NCBI RefSeq assembly: GCF_000003815.2
Contig: NC_049979.1
Location: forward strand, 18,217,642-18,257,753
Source: Branchiostoma floridae
Taxonomy: Eukaryota; Chordata; Leptocardii; Amphioxiformes; Branchiostomatidae
Direction: 5' to 3'
Length of the DNA stretch: 40,112 bases
This document shows positions 22,126-31,443 of this stretch, piece after piece. Under the pieces are notes generated by a model. That model searched no databases and had not been told where the DNA came from. It saw nothing but the letters and a program-made list of their open reading frames with translations. Within the stretch, counting starts at the first letter, position 1. Every line of letters begins with the position of its first letter. The position numbers were made by a program, and so were the translations under genes.

Positions 22126-22945
22126 CCTAGCCTACATCAGCTGTCTGGCACAGTTTGGGGTTGTTTACTCCTCTTTGCGTCATCGGGTTTGACACGTGTT
22201 CTAGGTCAAAATCCGCACGGTCACAATGGCCGTAGTATTTTCCACCTTCTTCCCTACACTTGAATATACCGATACCTTTGTAATGATAAAATGTCCAGTG
22301 TGTAACTACTCATAACTGGTTATATTTATATGTATATGGTTACGAGCCAGCTATTGTATTTCACGTTTCACCAGACATTGCCGCATCTTCAGTTGGAACA
22401 TTTGGCTGCCGCTTGCATCAGCATGGATCGGATGATGGAGGTTACAAGCCAGAATCGGTCTCAGGTCTACATTTCCTAAGAGACCTCTACAAGATATTAG
22501 TAACTCGGATGATGCTCCTTTTTTCTCCAGTTGACTGTATATACCGATCTAAGACATCTCAGTGATACAAGACATTCCGAGTTTAGATCTTATAGGATGG
22601 TAGATCTAACAAAATCTTTTTATTTCATAAAGCTACATGAAAACAGTTTGCCGCTACTGAGGTGTATGCAATAAGGCAATGCATCTTGTTACAACAGTCA
22701 ATTAGACCTTTTACAAACGGTTTTATTCTCCTTGTCATCATGGACACTCGTTTTCTTAAAAGCTTCATCAACATACATTGTAATAAGAACATAGACACGC
22801 ATTTCTTAATTAAAAGTAATTTTTTATGTATGAGCATACGCCATCGATTGAGCATCCTCATTTCAGTAAAGTTTCTATCAGTGCCAGCTCTGATGCCACT
22901 GTGATAATGGTACAGATCGACGACACGTTCCACGGGACTGTGGGA
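22126..22945. other. Spacer MARC-B to MARC-A
   Basis: About 820 bp holding the 3' flank of copy B and the promoter of copy A. AATAAA on the minus strand at 22623-22618 lies about 325 nt past the copy B stop and could be its polyadenylation signal. No TATA box or other gene seen. Confidence 0.5.
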
Positions 22946-25558
22946 TCACGCGCATGCGTATACCGTGTCTCCCACACGCACCACTCCCTCCCGGTCCACT
23001 CCACACTTCAGCCCGAAGAGCGGGGTCTGTGCGAACAAGCCTTTATACTTTTCCTTCGTGGACAGGCGGTAGCTGCGATAGGAAAAGAACACCACGTGTT
23101 ATTACAATGAAAGTTAATTGCAAAATCTTGCCCGTGGGCTAATGGATTGCAGGTAATATGAAAGCGCACGGACAAAAAGTGTATAACAAGGTAGCATATA
23201 TGTGTCTACTGTACACTATGTACAACCTAAAAGCTAACTCTAAATTCTGACGTCTTTTTTCGGAGACAGTGGAAAACGAAAGACTTAGTAATACTTCAAG
23301 AGTCGGAGCTGAATGGATTTCTAATTTGTCCATGTAAGCCATGGCCAGTGAGCGTCTTGTGTTGCCATTGTTTTCTTCTAAAAACAAACCTTTTGAGCGT
23401 CTTAAGGGGTTCCATTGCCTTATCCTTCACACCGGTCTCAGGGTTGATAGTTGTCACTAAGCACCTGTCAACAGGAGTAGTAAGCGGTCACTTAAGTTCG
23501 AAACTATAATAATGCCCTTTGGCGGCCAATGTGTCTTGACCAAAACTTTGTCAAGAATTCAACGTCAAAAACAAAATCTGGGAAACGCCTTTTCGGAAAC
23601 CAATATCAATTCACGGTGTGTCAAATCCGAGTTCCTAACTGTTACCTGTTGCATGGCAAAACTGTGCGAATGTCCACTTGTCCGATTCGCACATGCAGCC
23701 AGTCATCCTGTAAGATATAGTGATTGTGCATTAATCAACGGAATTACGTAACCCAGAAATCATAAACATAGGAAGTTTTGACACAAAAGTTACGGGGAGA
23801 GAGTGTTGGGTGTTCGACAAATGAAAATGGGGAGCAGTCATAGCAAGCGTGTAATACAGTGATCTCTTAGATTTTCCCTTGTTTGAGATTCAAAGTTGTT
23901 TTCAACGTTAGTTGGGCCTTATTGCTGACCAACAGAACGCCTGAAGCAAACCCCAAAGACAAACTACTTCCTCCATTACCTCTTGAAATGCCTCACACCC
24001 TGCCACCACAATGTTGGGTCGGAAGTTGCGCATGGCTACAGGAGTGGCTAGCTTGTTGTTCAGGTTGTCCAGGGATGCTTCTGATGTAAGCATCAGTGCA
24101 GTTTGGTCCTGGAACCCCACCTGGAACACAAATGGATGGATCGGTGGCATCAAAAGGCACCGTTGCAATAACTTGATTGTTGTCAAAGAAGTAGGAAGAA
24201 ACTATTTCAAACCTTTCTCTTCTGCTGATAGTGAGTCTACATTGGAATCCAGTGGACAAGATTATCATTATTTATTCATTGTAAATTTAAAATGTAGGAC
24301 ATACCTTATCATCTGGCCTGGCAAAGCGTTTGTACCTCCAGTGCTCAGTCGTGTGTCTCTTCTTACTTCCCGGTGTGGACATGACCAGCTTGTAGCCCGG
24401 CTTCCCGAAGAACTTCTCCAGCCAGGCGGCAGCCTCCGGGCCGCAGTCTACAGCGTTCCCGTTAATATCCCATATACTGGCAGACGTGCAAAAGAGCGCA
24501 GAAGCGTCATTCGTTTTAATTAATGGTCTACCACCGTTGCATATTTTCTGAATCATCGTTTGCAAATCTAAGTCGTAACTTTTTCTATCACTCTCTCTTT
24601 CTTAATCTCCCTCACTCTCAAAGCAAAAATGTTTGCTGAAATTTAATGTAAACCTTTGAAGATTTGATGACTGAAAGACGACAGACTACACAGGAGTGAC
24701 CAACATTCCTACCTGACATCAATCACATCTCCCGTGGGACCAGACAAGGTAAGCGGGTCCATCCCAGGTGCCTCCAGCCTGACCTGTCCGTCCCCGACAC
24801 ACTGTGGTGAGATCAGGACAATACGGGGATCCGTCCTTGAGTCCAAGAAACGATCCTTATAAAGGATCACCAGGTGTCTGAATAAAGAAGGAATTGTATG
24901 GACATTTACGAACCCAAGTGGTGGAAGGATCACAGTCCAAAGGTTATAAACCGCCATGCTGAGCGACATGCTTAGCTATTCTCCAAACAGAGCGTTTAGG
25001 CTAGTAGTAGCTGCGATTATATGGAGGTAACAAACCTTCCCACCATCTCTGCTTGGAGAATAGTATAACCAAGTAATTAAGACATATTATTAAGTACACG
25101 GTGTCCAGAAGGCGCTTCGTGTCACGGGTCAACCAAAGGTCAATTCTTGCGATGGTTACGTAAGCCTCCTCTCAGGCAGATTTTGGTGGGATCGGCTCGG
25201 AATTTGGCCTTGATATTAGATATTAAACGGTCCCATTTTTGTTCTGACCTATCATCAACTTTATTCGGCTGATAATCGCAAGACATTGTGACACGTTTAC
25301 TCTCAAGACAACATCTCACCTGTCCATAACTCCCTCCGACTGCACACCTTGTTCAGTCAGCAAGGCCTCCTCCAGCTCCAGACCACGGCAACACTTTACC
25401 GGGTACATGTAGATTTTAGCCACATGTCCAACGGGGACGTAGTGCCTTTTACGTTGTCGCCACTGGAAGTAGGCTATCCCAGCGGAGATCACTGCTGTAG
25501 TGGTCAGTACAGTGATAAGTACTTCTTTGGACTGGAGTGTTGCTTTTAAACCGTCCAT
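22946..25558 (-). CDS. MTARC1: Mitochondrial amidoxime reducing component, MARC copy B (complete, 7 exons)
   Basis: Same role and architecture as copy A. Exons: 25558-25320, 24877-24713, 24476-24305, 24120-23980, 23707-23646, 23464-23390 and 23072-22946, in frame throughout, 326 residues. N-terminal anchor about residues 14-32 (V-L-I-T-V-L-T-T-T-A-V-I-S-A-G-I-A-Y), then a basic stretch. The active-site pieces are Y-P-V-K-C-C-R-G, N-F-R-P-N-I-V-V and P-C-N-R-C-L-V-T-T-I-N-P-E-T-G; the predicted Mo-ligand Cys is residue 261. Two changes are notable: PVKSC became PVKCC, and the Asp of T-T-x-D-P became Asn. Exons 3 and 4 share almost identical nucleotide tracts with copy A while other exons differ widely. 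Confidence 0.94.
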
Positions 25559-26402
25559 CCTACCTACAGCTTTGCCTCACATACACAGTCCTTTCATCCA
25601 GTGCTTGCATTTACCTTGCCGGGCTCAGCGTAAATCCAAACATTCAATGACGGGCATCCATAAAGGGTCAGCGCGGAGAAATGCCCTACGACCTTTGAAC
25701 TATTGTGATCGGAGGTCTATTGTTTTTTCGCAGACTATTATCAATACAAGTGAGTCCATTCCCCGGCTTCACACGTCCCCAGCTTCACGGTTCCGCCTAC
25801 AGAATGAGCCATCCTCTTTCCATCCGACTTTTGTAACGTTATATATAATGTTATATATAATTGCTTCGCTACCCTCTCGAAAAATATTTTCCTACGTGAA
25901 AAGGAAATTGGTAACAAGGGTATGGGAGTGGTTGAGCATTTATTATGCAGATGATAAAGCAAATTTACATTTAGTTACATTAGTCTCTACCCAATTAACG
26001 CATAAATGACATCATGTTAGTTACAAAGGTGTTCAGTAACACCATTTTCTAATTTCTCAAAAAATACATACATTCGTTGCGATAATAATCATAATAGCAA
26101 TAAGTACATGTGACAAAAATATGATACATCAATCATTTACAAGTAAAATGTTATGGAAGTTTTCTCATTTGTTAATTTTACCAATAGCATTTGCATAGCA
26201 ATTGTTATGAGATACATTTCGCCAAAATAGAAAAATAATTCAAAAGTTATATATTTATCTAATGATAACAATTTCGTCTCGATTAATTGTGATTTAATCC
26301 TGTGAGACCGACGAGTGCCTTTACTAATCGTTATTTGACATCGTTTTAAACTACACTTCAACGTATCAGTTGTTTCAACGTATCAGATTACGTCAAATCT
26401 GC

Positions 26403-26504
26403 AATCACGCGCGTAAGTAACATGCTGTTGAAATAGAAAACTACATAGAAGTTCTTCATACTTTTCTATTTCAACTTAACAGCATGTCACTTACGGGTGT
26501 GATT
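26403..26504. mobile_element. Foldback / palindromic MITE
   Basis: The left arm 26403-26440 (AATCACGCGCGTAAGTAACA...) and the right arm 26462-26504 are reverse complements. They match almost throughout, with three substitutions and one 5-nt insertion in the right arm. The loop is about 21 nt. It sits just past the presumed cleavage site of MARC-C. No clear target duplication. Confidence 0.75.
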
Positions 26505-26540
26505 AAATCAAGTTAGAAGCAAATATTATTATTTGTCATA

Positions 26541-26546
26541 TTTATT
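26541..26546 (-). terminator. Polyadenylation signal AATAAA of MARC-C
   Basis: A canonical hexamer on the minus strand, about 100 nt downstream of the copy C stop codon. Confidence 0.55.
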
Positions 26547-26643
26547 GTAGAAATGTCCAAATCTTTCATTCGACGATCACTTTCAGACATTAACAAATTT
26601 GTATTGATGTATTGTGAGTGGCGTTGGCAGTGCTGACACCCCG

Positions 26644-26788
26644 CTAGACGCTGGCATACACGGTGTCTCCTATATGGATAGACCCCTCTTGCTCTACCCC
26701 ACACATCAGGCCAAATAGTGGAGTCTGTCCAAACAGTTTCTTCTGATTCTCGTTCTCGGGAAGACGATAACTGGAACGAAAAATAACA

Positions 26789-26836
<48 letters not shown>

Positions 26837-29800
26837 TAAGTGTTATATCATTTTTCTATGGCAAAAGCCAAAAGGGAACGCATCTGGTCAAAAGGATACA
26901 CACACAAAAATATTTGTGTGGTTTACTGACCTTCTAAGTGTACTGAGGGGTTCCTGGCCTTCCTTCACACCAGTTTCTGGGTTGACTGTAGTAATGAGGC
27001 ACCTGGGAACAGGGGGCAGATGCGGTTAGGTCTGGACAGGCCACAAAAGATGGTGCTCAAGATGATGTTTGACAGAACTAGAATTTGATATATCATATAC
27101 ATGTAACTTTATATCCACCTGTCATTACATGTTGAGGGGCTGACAATAAATTACGAGTTGTACCGAAACTGGCCGATTTACGTATTTACTACAAACGTTT
27201 GGGATTACGTTTTTTAATGATATTGCAAAATCTTGCAGTACTGTCACGCGGCTGTACCCACCTGTTGCAGGGATGCATTTTCCGGAACTCTGCCTCACCG
27301 ATGCGCACGTACTGCCAACCGTCCTGGAACCAAAGAAGGAGATTCTGAAGTAGTCACTACAGACGTGATGAAGAAACATTGCAAACCGTAGAACGAACGA
27401 ATCTTGTCACTCGAATATGTTGCCCATCTTTGAAGCTAAATGATGTAGATTGTACTTGTGAGAGTTGACATTATTATTATTATATTACTTCATCATGCCA
27501 CTGTCTCATCTAATGTGTCCACTTACCTCTTGGAATGGGTCACTTCCAGACACCACCACGTTGGGCCTGAAGACGCGCATTGCCACAGGGTTGTCCATTC
27601 TGCTGTTCAAGTCATCCAGGGAGGATTCTGTCATCAGGTGCATGGCCACATATTCCTGGAACCCGACCTTGAACGTGATCGAAACAAAATTGTTGAAAGA
27701 TACGATATAATCTGGAACATAAGATGCACCATATATATCACGACGTAGAATGACAAACATTTCAAGCAAAACGTCAAATGTAAGTACTGTATCACCAAAG
27801 TGGATTGACAGTAAACCAACCTTGTCGTTTTTCGTGGCGATGCCCTTATACCTCTTGTGGTTGACTGGGCAGCGCTTTTTAAGGCCTGGTGTGGACATGA
27901 CCAGTTTGAAGCCCGGCTTTTCAAAGTACTTCTCCAGCCAGTCGGCAGCATCGGGTCCACAATCCATGGCTTCTCCCTCTATGTCCCATATCCTATAATT
28001 ATAAACCAAGGAGTTCACACAGATAGCATTCAATATCTGAAGGAGTTTGACGTCACTCAGATTTAAAGTAACAGATTTAAAGAAAGCAACGTTGTGCCTT
28101 ACGTTGAAACATAATTTCTTACGTGACGTCGATAACTCTGCCATCTGTGTTGGGTTTGGGCACATTGAGCGGGTCCATGCCAGGTGCCTCCAGCCTGACC
28201 TGTCCGTCTCCAATACACCTGGGCGTGATGAGGATCATACTTGGTTCCGTCCGCGCGGTCACGAAGTGGTCCTTCTCATCCAGCACCAAAAGGTGTCTAA
28301 GGGAGAAACAACTGTCTGTAGTGGATGGCTATGTGTAACCGTAAGATGATGCAATAATGATACTTCGGTGTAAGGAACCGTATCCGTGTAGTGTATGTCT
28401 ATCAGCAACTTATTTGCACCTTTGGGAGTTCATATATGAATATGATATGGGCAATGAAGGCAACGCCGAGCACCGTTCTCGAATGCTGGACTCTCTGGCA
28501 ACTGCTGCGGATCCAAAACATTTGTATAAACTATGAAACGCCGGTCTGCCTAAACACCACAAATGACCACAAACGATCCAGAAACACCACAAACGACTCT
28601 AATATGCAGTATATATGGGTCAAAGACCTTGTGTGGCGCTCTGGAGACATTGTTTATACATTTATGAATTTAAAAAAACGCAGGAAGTCCTGCGTATTCA
28701 CCAGTTATTTCAAGTTAGTCCGCTGGTTTCCAGATCGAAGCAATTCTTGGCCGCCATGTTGGATCGCCCGTGCTAGGGGTCTGCATGGGGAAGTTCTCGG
28801 TACCTTGCTCGGTTCCATAGACGACATGGCGATAAAATTATGGAAGCTGTTGGTTCATAGATTATAGCATACCGCAATTCTATCATCCTTAAAGTATAAA
28901 ACTTATATACTAAGTGTTTTTCANNNNNNNNNNNNNNNNNNNNNNNNNNNNNNNNNNNNNNNNNNNNNNNNNNNNNNNNNNNNNNNNNNNNNNNNNNNNN
29001 NNNNNNNNNNNNNNNNNNNNNNNAACGCCTGGTCCTTTGGTATAAACAATGAATAAAAACACAGATGTGAGAGAAGCGAACGAGGTGGTTTTATGAGGTG
29101 GTTATAGCAAAGGACCAGGCGTTATGACACCATGTACACCGAGGAACAGGCGGGTCATTAACGTTATTATCATATAGCCTACCCAAACTTGCAAGCTCCT
29201 GTATGACGCATAGATCTCTTGGTACTATACGTGTGAATTCCATTGTCAAATTTCTGAAAATTCACATTTGTTCTTTGGTACATGCATATGTAAGGAGATT
29301 ACACATTGCATTTTGAAACCAAAAATTTCCACAGAAAATATTCGAAACATTGCAGGCTTTTCAGAACAACAAAACTCATTATCAATGTTAGAAGGAGCCA
29401 TTCCCCCTTGCAGTCTGTACTTATTCCCTCTGCTCTGGCATATGTTTTGCTCCTTTTTATTGGTCAATGCCTGCATATACCTTACTTTCTTGTGTGTAAG
29501 GCTACTTTTGATTGGTCAAAATGAATCTACACCGGCACCGGTGTCGATTTGCATCGACACTGGTGCCGGTGTCGATTCATTCTGGCCAATCAGAGGAGCG
29601 ATACACACCTGCCTGGCCTGAACCTTTGTGTTACGGCGTCATAACCAACGTGGAACGGGGACTTCTGATTGGTCCGCGGGGCCTGGCTATATGATAATAC
29701 CAAACACCGACTACCCTACTACCCTAACAGCCTGCACGAGCCCGTAGATATTTACTGTAACCAGTATTGGGGGGGTCAAACAAAGGTCAGTTCAACGTTC

Positions 29801-30071
29801 TTGTCTTCAGTATTGTCGGGGATTGTCCCTACCTGTCCATAACCCCCTCCAGCCGGAGACCTTGTTTAGTCACCTCGGCCTCCCCCACCTCCAGACCCCG
29901 GCACGACTTCACCGGGTGAACGTAGATTTTGGAGACATGGCCGACTGGGACGTACTGCCTGCGGTACCTCCGCCATGTCAAGTATGCTGCTCCAGTAGTG
30001 ACAACCGCTGCCGTGGCCAGAGCAGCAGCAACAACTTGTCTCGACTCCAAAGCAGTCTTCAGACCTTCCAT
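26644..30071 (-). CDS. MTARC1: Mitochondrial amidoxime reducing component, MARC copy C (complete, 7 exons, gap in intron 1)
   Basis: Exons: 30071-29833, 28296-28123, 27992-27821, 27667-27527, 27323-27262, 27002-26931 and 26770-26644, in frame, 328 residues. N-terminal anchor about residues 13-31 (V-V-A-A-A-L-A-T-A-A-V-V-T-T-G-A-A-Y), then W-R-R-Y-R-R. Key pieces: V-H-P-V-K-S-C-R-G, F-V-T-A-R-T-E-P (closer to vertebrate MARC than copies A and B), V-F-R-P-N-V-V-V, and P-C-N-R-C-L-I-T-T-V-N-P-E-T-G with the predicted Mo-ligand Cys at 264. Exon 6 is one codon shorter than in A and B, as in copy D. Intron 1 (29832-28297) contains the assembly gap and two palindromes; intron 6 contains a microsatellite. 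Exon 1 is nearly identical in nucleotides to exon 1 of copy A. Confidence 0.94.
26795..26832. repeat. (AT)19 microsatellite in MARC-C intron 6
   Basis: An uninterrupted AT dinucleotide run directly upstream of exon 7 of MARC-C, beginning about 25 nt from the acceptor. Confidence 0.97.
28924..29023. other. Assembly gap (100 N)
   Basis: Exactly 100 N, a conventional placeholder for a gap of unknown size, inside intron 1 of MARC-C. All seven coding exons are still present. Confidence 0.99.
29024..29123. repeat. Inverted repeat abutting the gap
   Basis: AACGCCTGGTCCTTTGGTAT at 29024 and its reverse complement at 29102-29123 form 22-nt arms with one mismatch around a loop of about 56 nt. Because the left arm touches the gap, a longer palindrome may have broken the assembly here. 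Confidence 0.75.
29510..29591. repeat. 82-bp near-perfect palindrome with CCAAT boxes
   Basis: Arms 29510-29548 and 29553-29591 match at 35 of 39 positions around a 4-nt loop. The outer ends are ATTGG on one side and CCAAT on the other, so the same box faces outward twice; the core is rich in CACCGG/CCGGTG. Confidence 0.85.
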
Positions 30072-31443
30072 TTTACTCCGTTACTCACAGAAGTCTTCTG
30101 GGCGTGTCAAATACTGCGTACTGCACGACCAAAATATGTACCGAATACGAAGCCACTCAAAGAGTATTTGTATTCTGACTGAGCGTGGCGCGTATGGAGG
30201 CATTGGCTAAATAAAGCTCATGCTGCAAGTCAATGGGAGGTCAAAGTACAGCCGTGATGCAAGGCCATATTAGTCCAGCATAATGCCAATGGCAAGCGCA
30301 AAACCATTTGTCGGTGTAAAAGTAAATTCAGTATAATAGAACTTCACGTTAAAAATCAAGAATGAATGCCAACTTGAAATGATTGGTCCTTCTTTTGATA
30401 TACGTGTGTAATGTTGATACATACAGCATACGACACTACCCTTTCTGCAAAATGTTCTTTTTAACAAAAGGAATGGAAAGGTCGGAATCAGAGTTGGACT
30501 GTCAACACTTATATAACCTTATAAGCCAAATTTGCAGATCCACAGCACTAGTCTAATAGAATTATATATATTTCTTTCAAAGTATATATCAGTAGTAAGT
30601 ACGTCCCCTGGAGTTAAAGTCGCCCATAGAATAACTTACAATACACCCTGAAAAACGGCTCAGGCCGAATGATGTATCAAGGCTAAATAAAGGTTGAAAA
30701 AAAAATAGAGATGTACTATCTTCAAACTGTATCATAGTAGGAGTAAATTGTTTATTATAAAATACCTGGATATAACAAATTTTAGCTATCACCGAGCCAT
30801 GACTAAACTAAGGATCAGCGATCACCCATTGGAAATTGAAGCTGGTAGATACAACCGAACTCCTCCTAATGATAGACTATGTATATTTTGCGATAAGAAC
30901 CACATGCATGTAGAAGACGAAATACACTTTGTCCTAGAGTGTTCACTGTACAATGATCTGCGCAATACATTCGTTAATGCTACACATGTAGTTCAGAAAT
31001 ATGCACACATAACGAAGGAATATATGTTCAAATATCTCATGTCACCATCTGACCACGGTATACTGAAAAATCTCTGTAAGTTCATCTACAAATGTTTTAG
31101 GAAGAGAGAAGATGCATGTAAACTATAGTGTATGTATAACTTTGCGTTTACTACCTTTTGTACCAAACTGACTGCATTTAGCTCCAATGGGGCATGAATA
31201 TGCAATAAACTTCATTTTCATTGTCATTATATTGTGACTTTAAATTGAAGAATTTTCTAAGTAATAAGTATAAATGATAGACATGAACTACAAATGAGGG
31301 TGATAAAGATTGATATGAAATGAAATTATTATATTCAGTTGAAATGGCTCTAACATTCTACAGAACACCTCTCGTGAAGTATACAGCCCTATTGTCCAAC
31401 AATGGTCTTGGAAGTGAAGTGGTGGCAGTGATGGCGATAACGT
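30072..31443. other. Spacer MARC-D to MARC-C
   Basis: About 1.4 kb. It contains the promoter of copy C and the 3' flank of copy D, and is largely occupied by a LINE remnant on the plus strand (30748-31210). No canonical AATAAA for copy D was found close to its stop. Confidence 0.5.
30748..31210 (+). pseudogene. 5'-truncated LINE (non-LTR retrotransposon) 3' remnant
   Basis: An open frame of 126 codons up to the stop at 31128 contains T-K-L-R-I-S-D-H-P-L-E-I-E-x-G-R-Y, R-L-C-I-F-C-D and E-D-E-I-H-F-V-L-E-C-S-L-Y. This is the typical Cys/His-containing C-terminal tail that follows reverse transcriptase in many animal non-LTR elements. There is no start codon or reverse transcriptase, so it is a 5'-truncated insertion. 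AATAAA at about 31203-31208 near the end fits a LINE 3' end. It is opposite in orientation to the MARC genes. Confidence 0.7.

Larger units (their letters stand above)
25559..26643. other. Spacer MARC-C to MARC-B
   Basis: About 1.1 kb of AT-rich sequence. It contains a foldback element (26403-26504), a polyadenylation signal for copy C (26546-26541), a TAACGTTA palindrome (25834-25841), and a short direct repeat of TTCAACGTATCAG at about 26358-26386. No gene seen. Confidence 0.55.

Noticed and set aside
22625-22933. 102-codon minus-strand frame downstream of MARC-B
   Set aside because: Located in the presumed 3' UTR of MARC-B, with no family resemblance.
24011-24523. 170-codon plus-strand frame over MARC-B exons 3-4
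   Set aside because: Antisense to well-supported MARC exons; the similar plus-strand frame in copy A arises only because the exons are near-identical.
28391-28867. 158-codon plus-strand frame in MARC-C intron 1
   Set aside because: No domain and no splice or polyadenylation context; likely chance.
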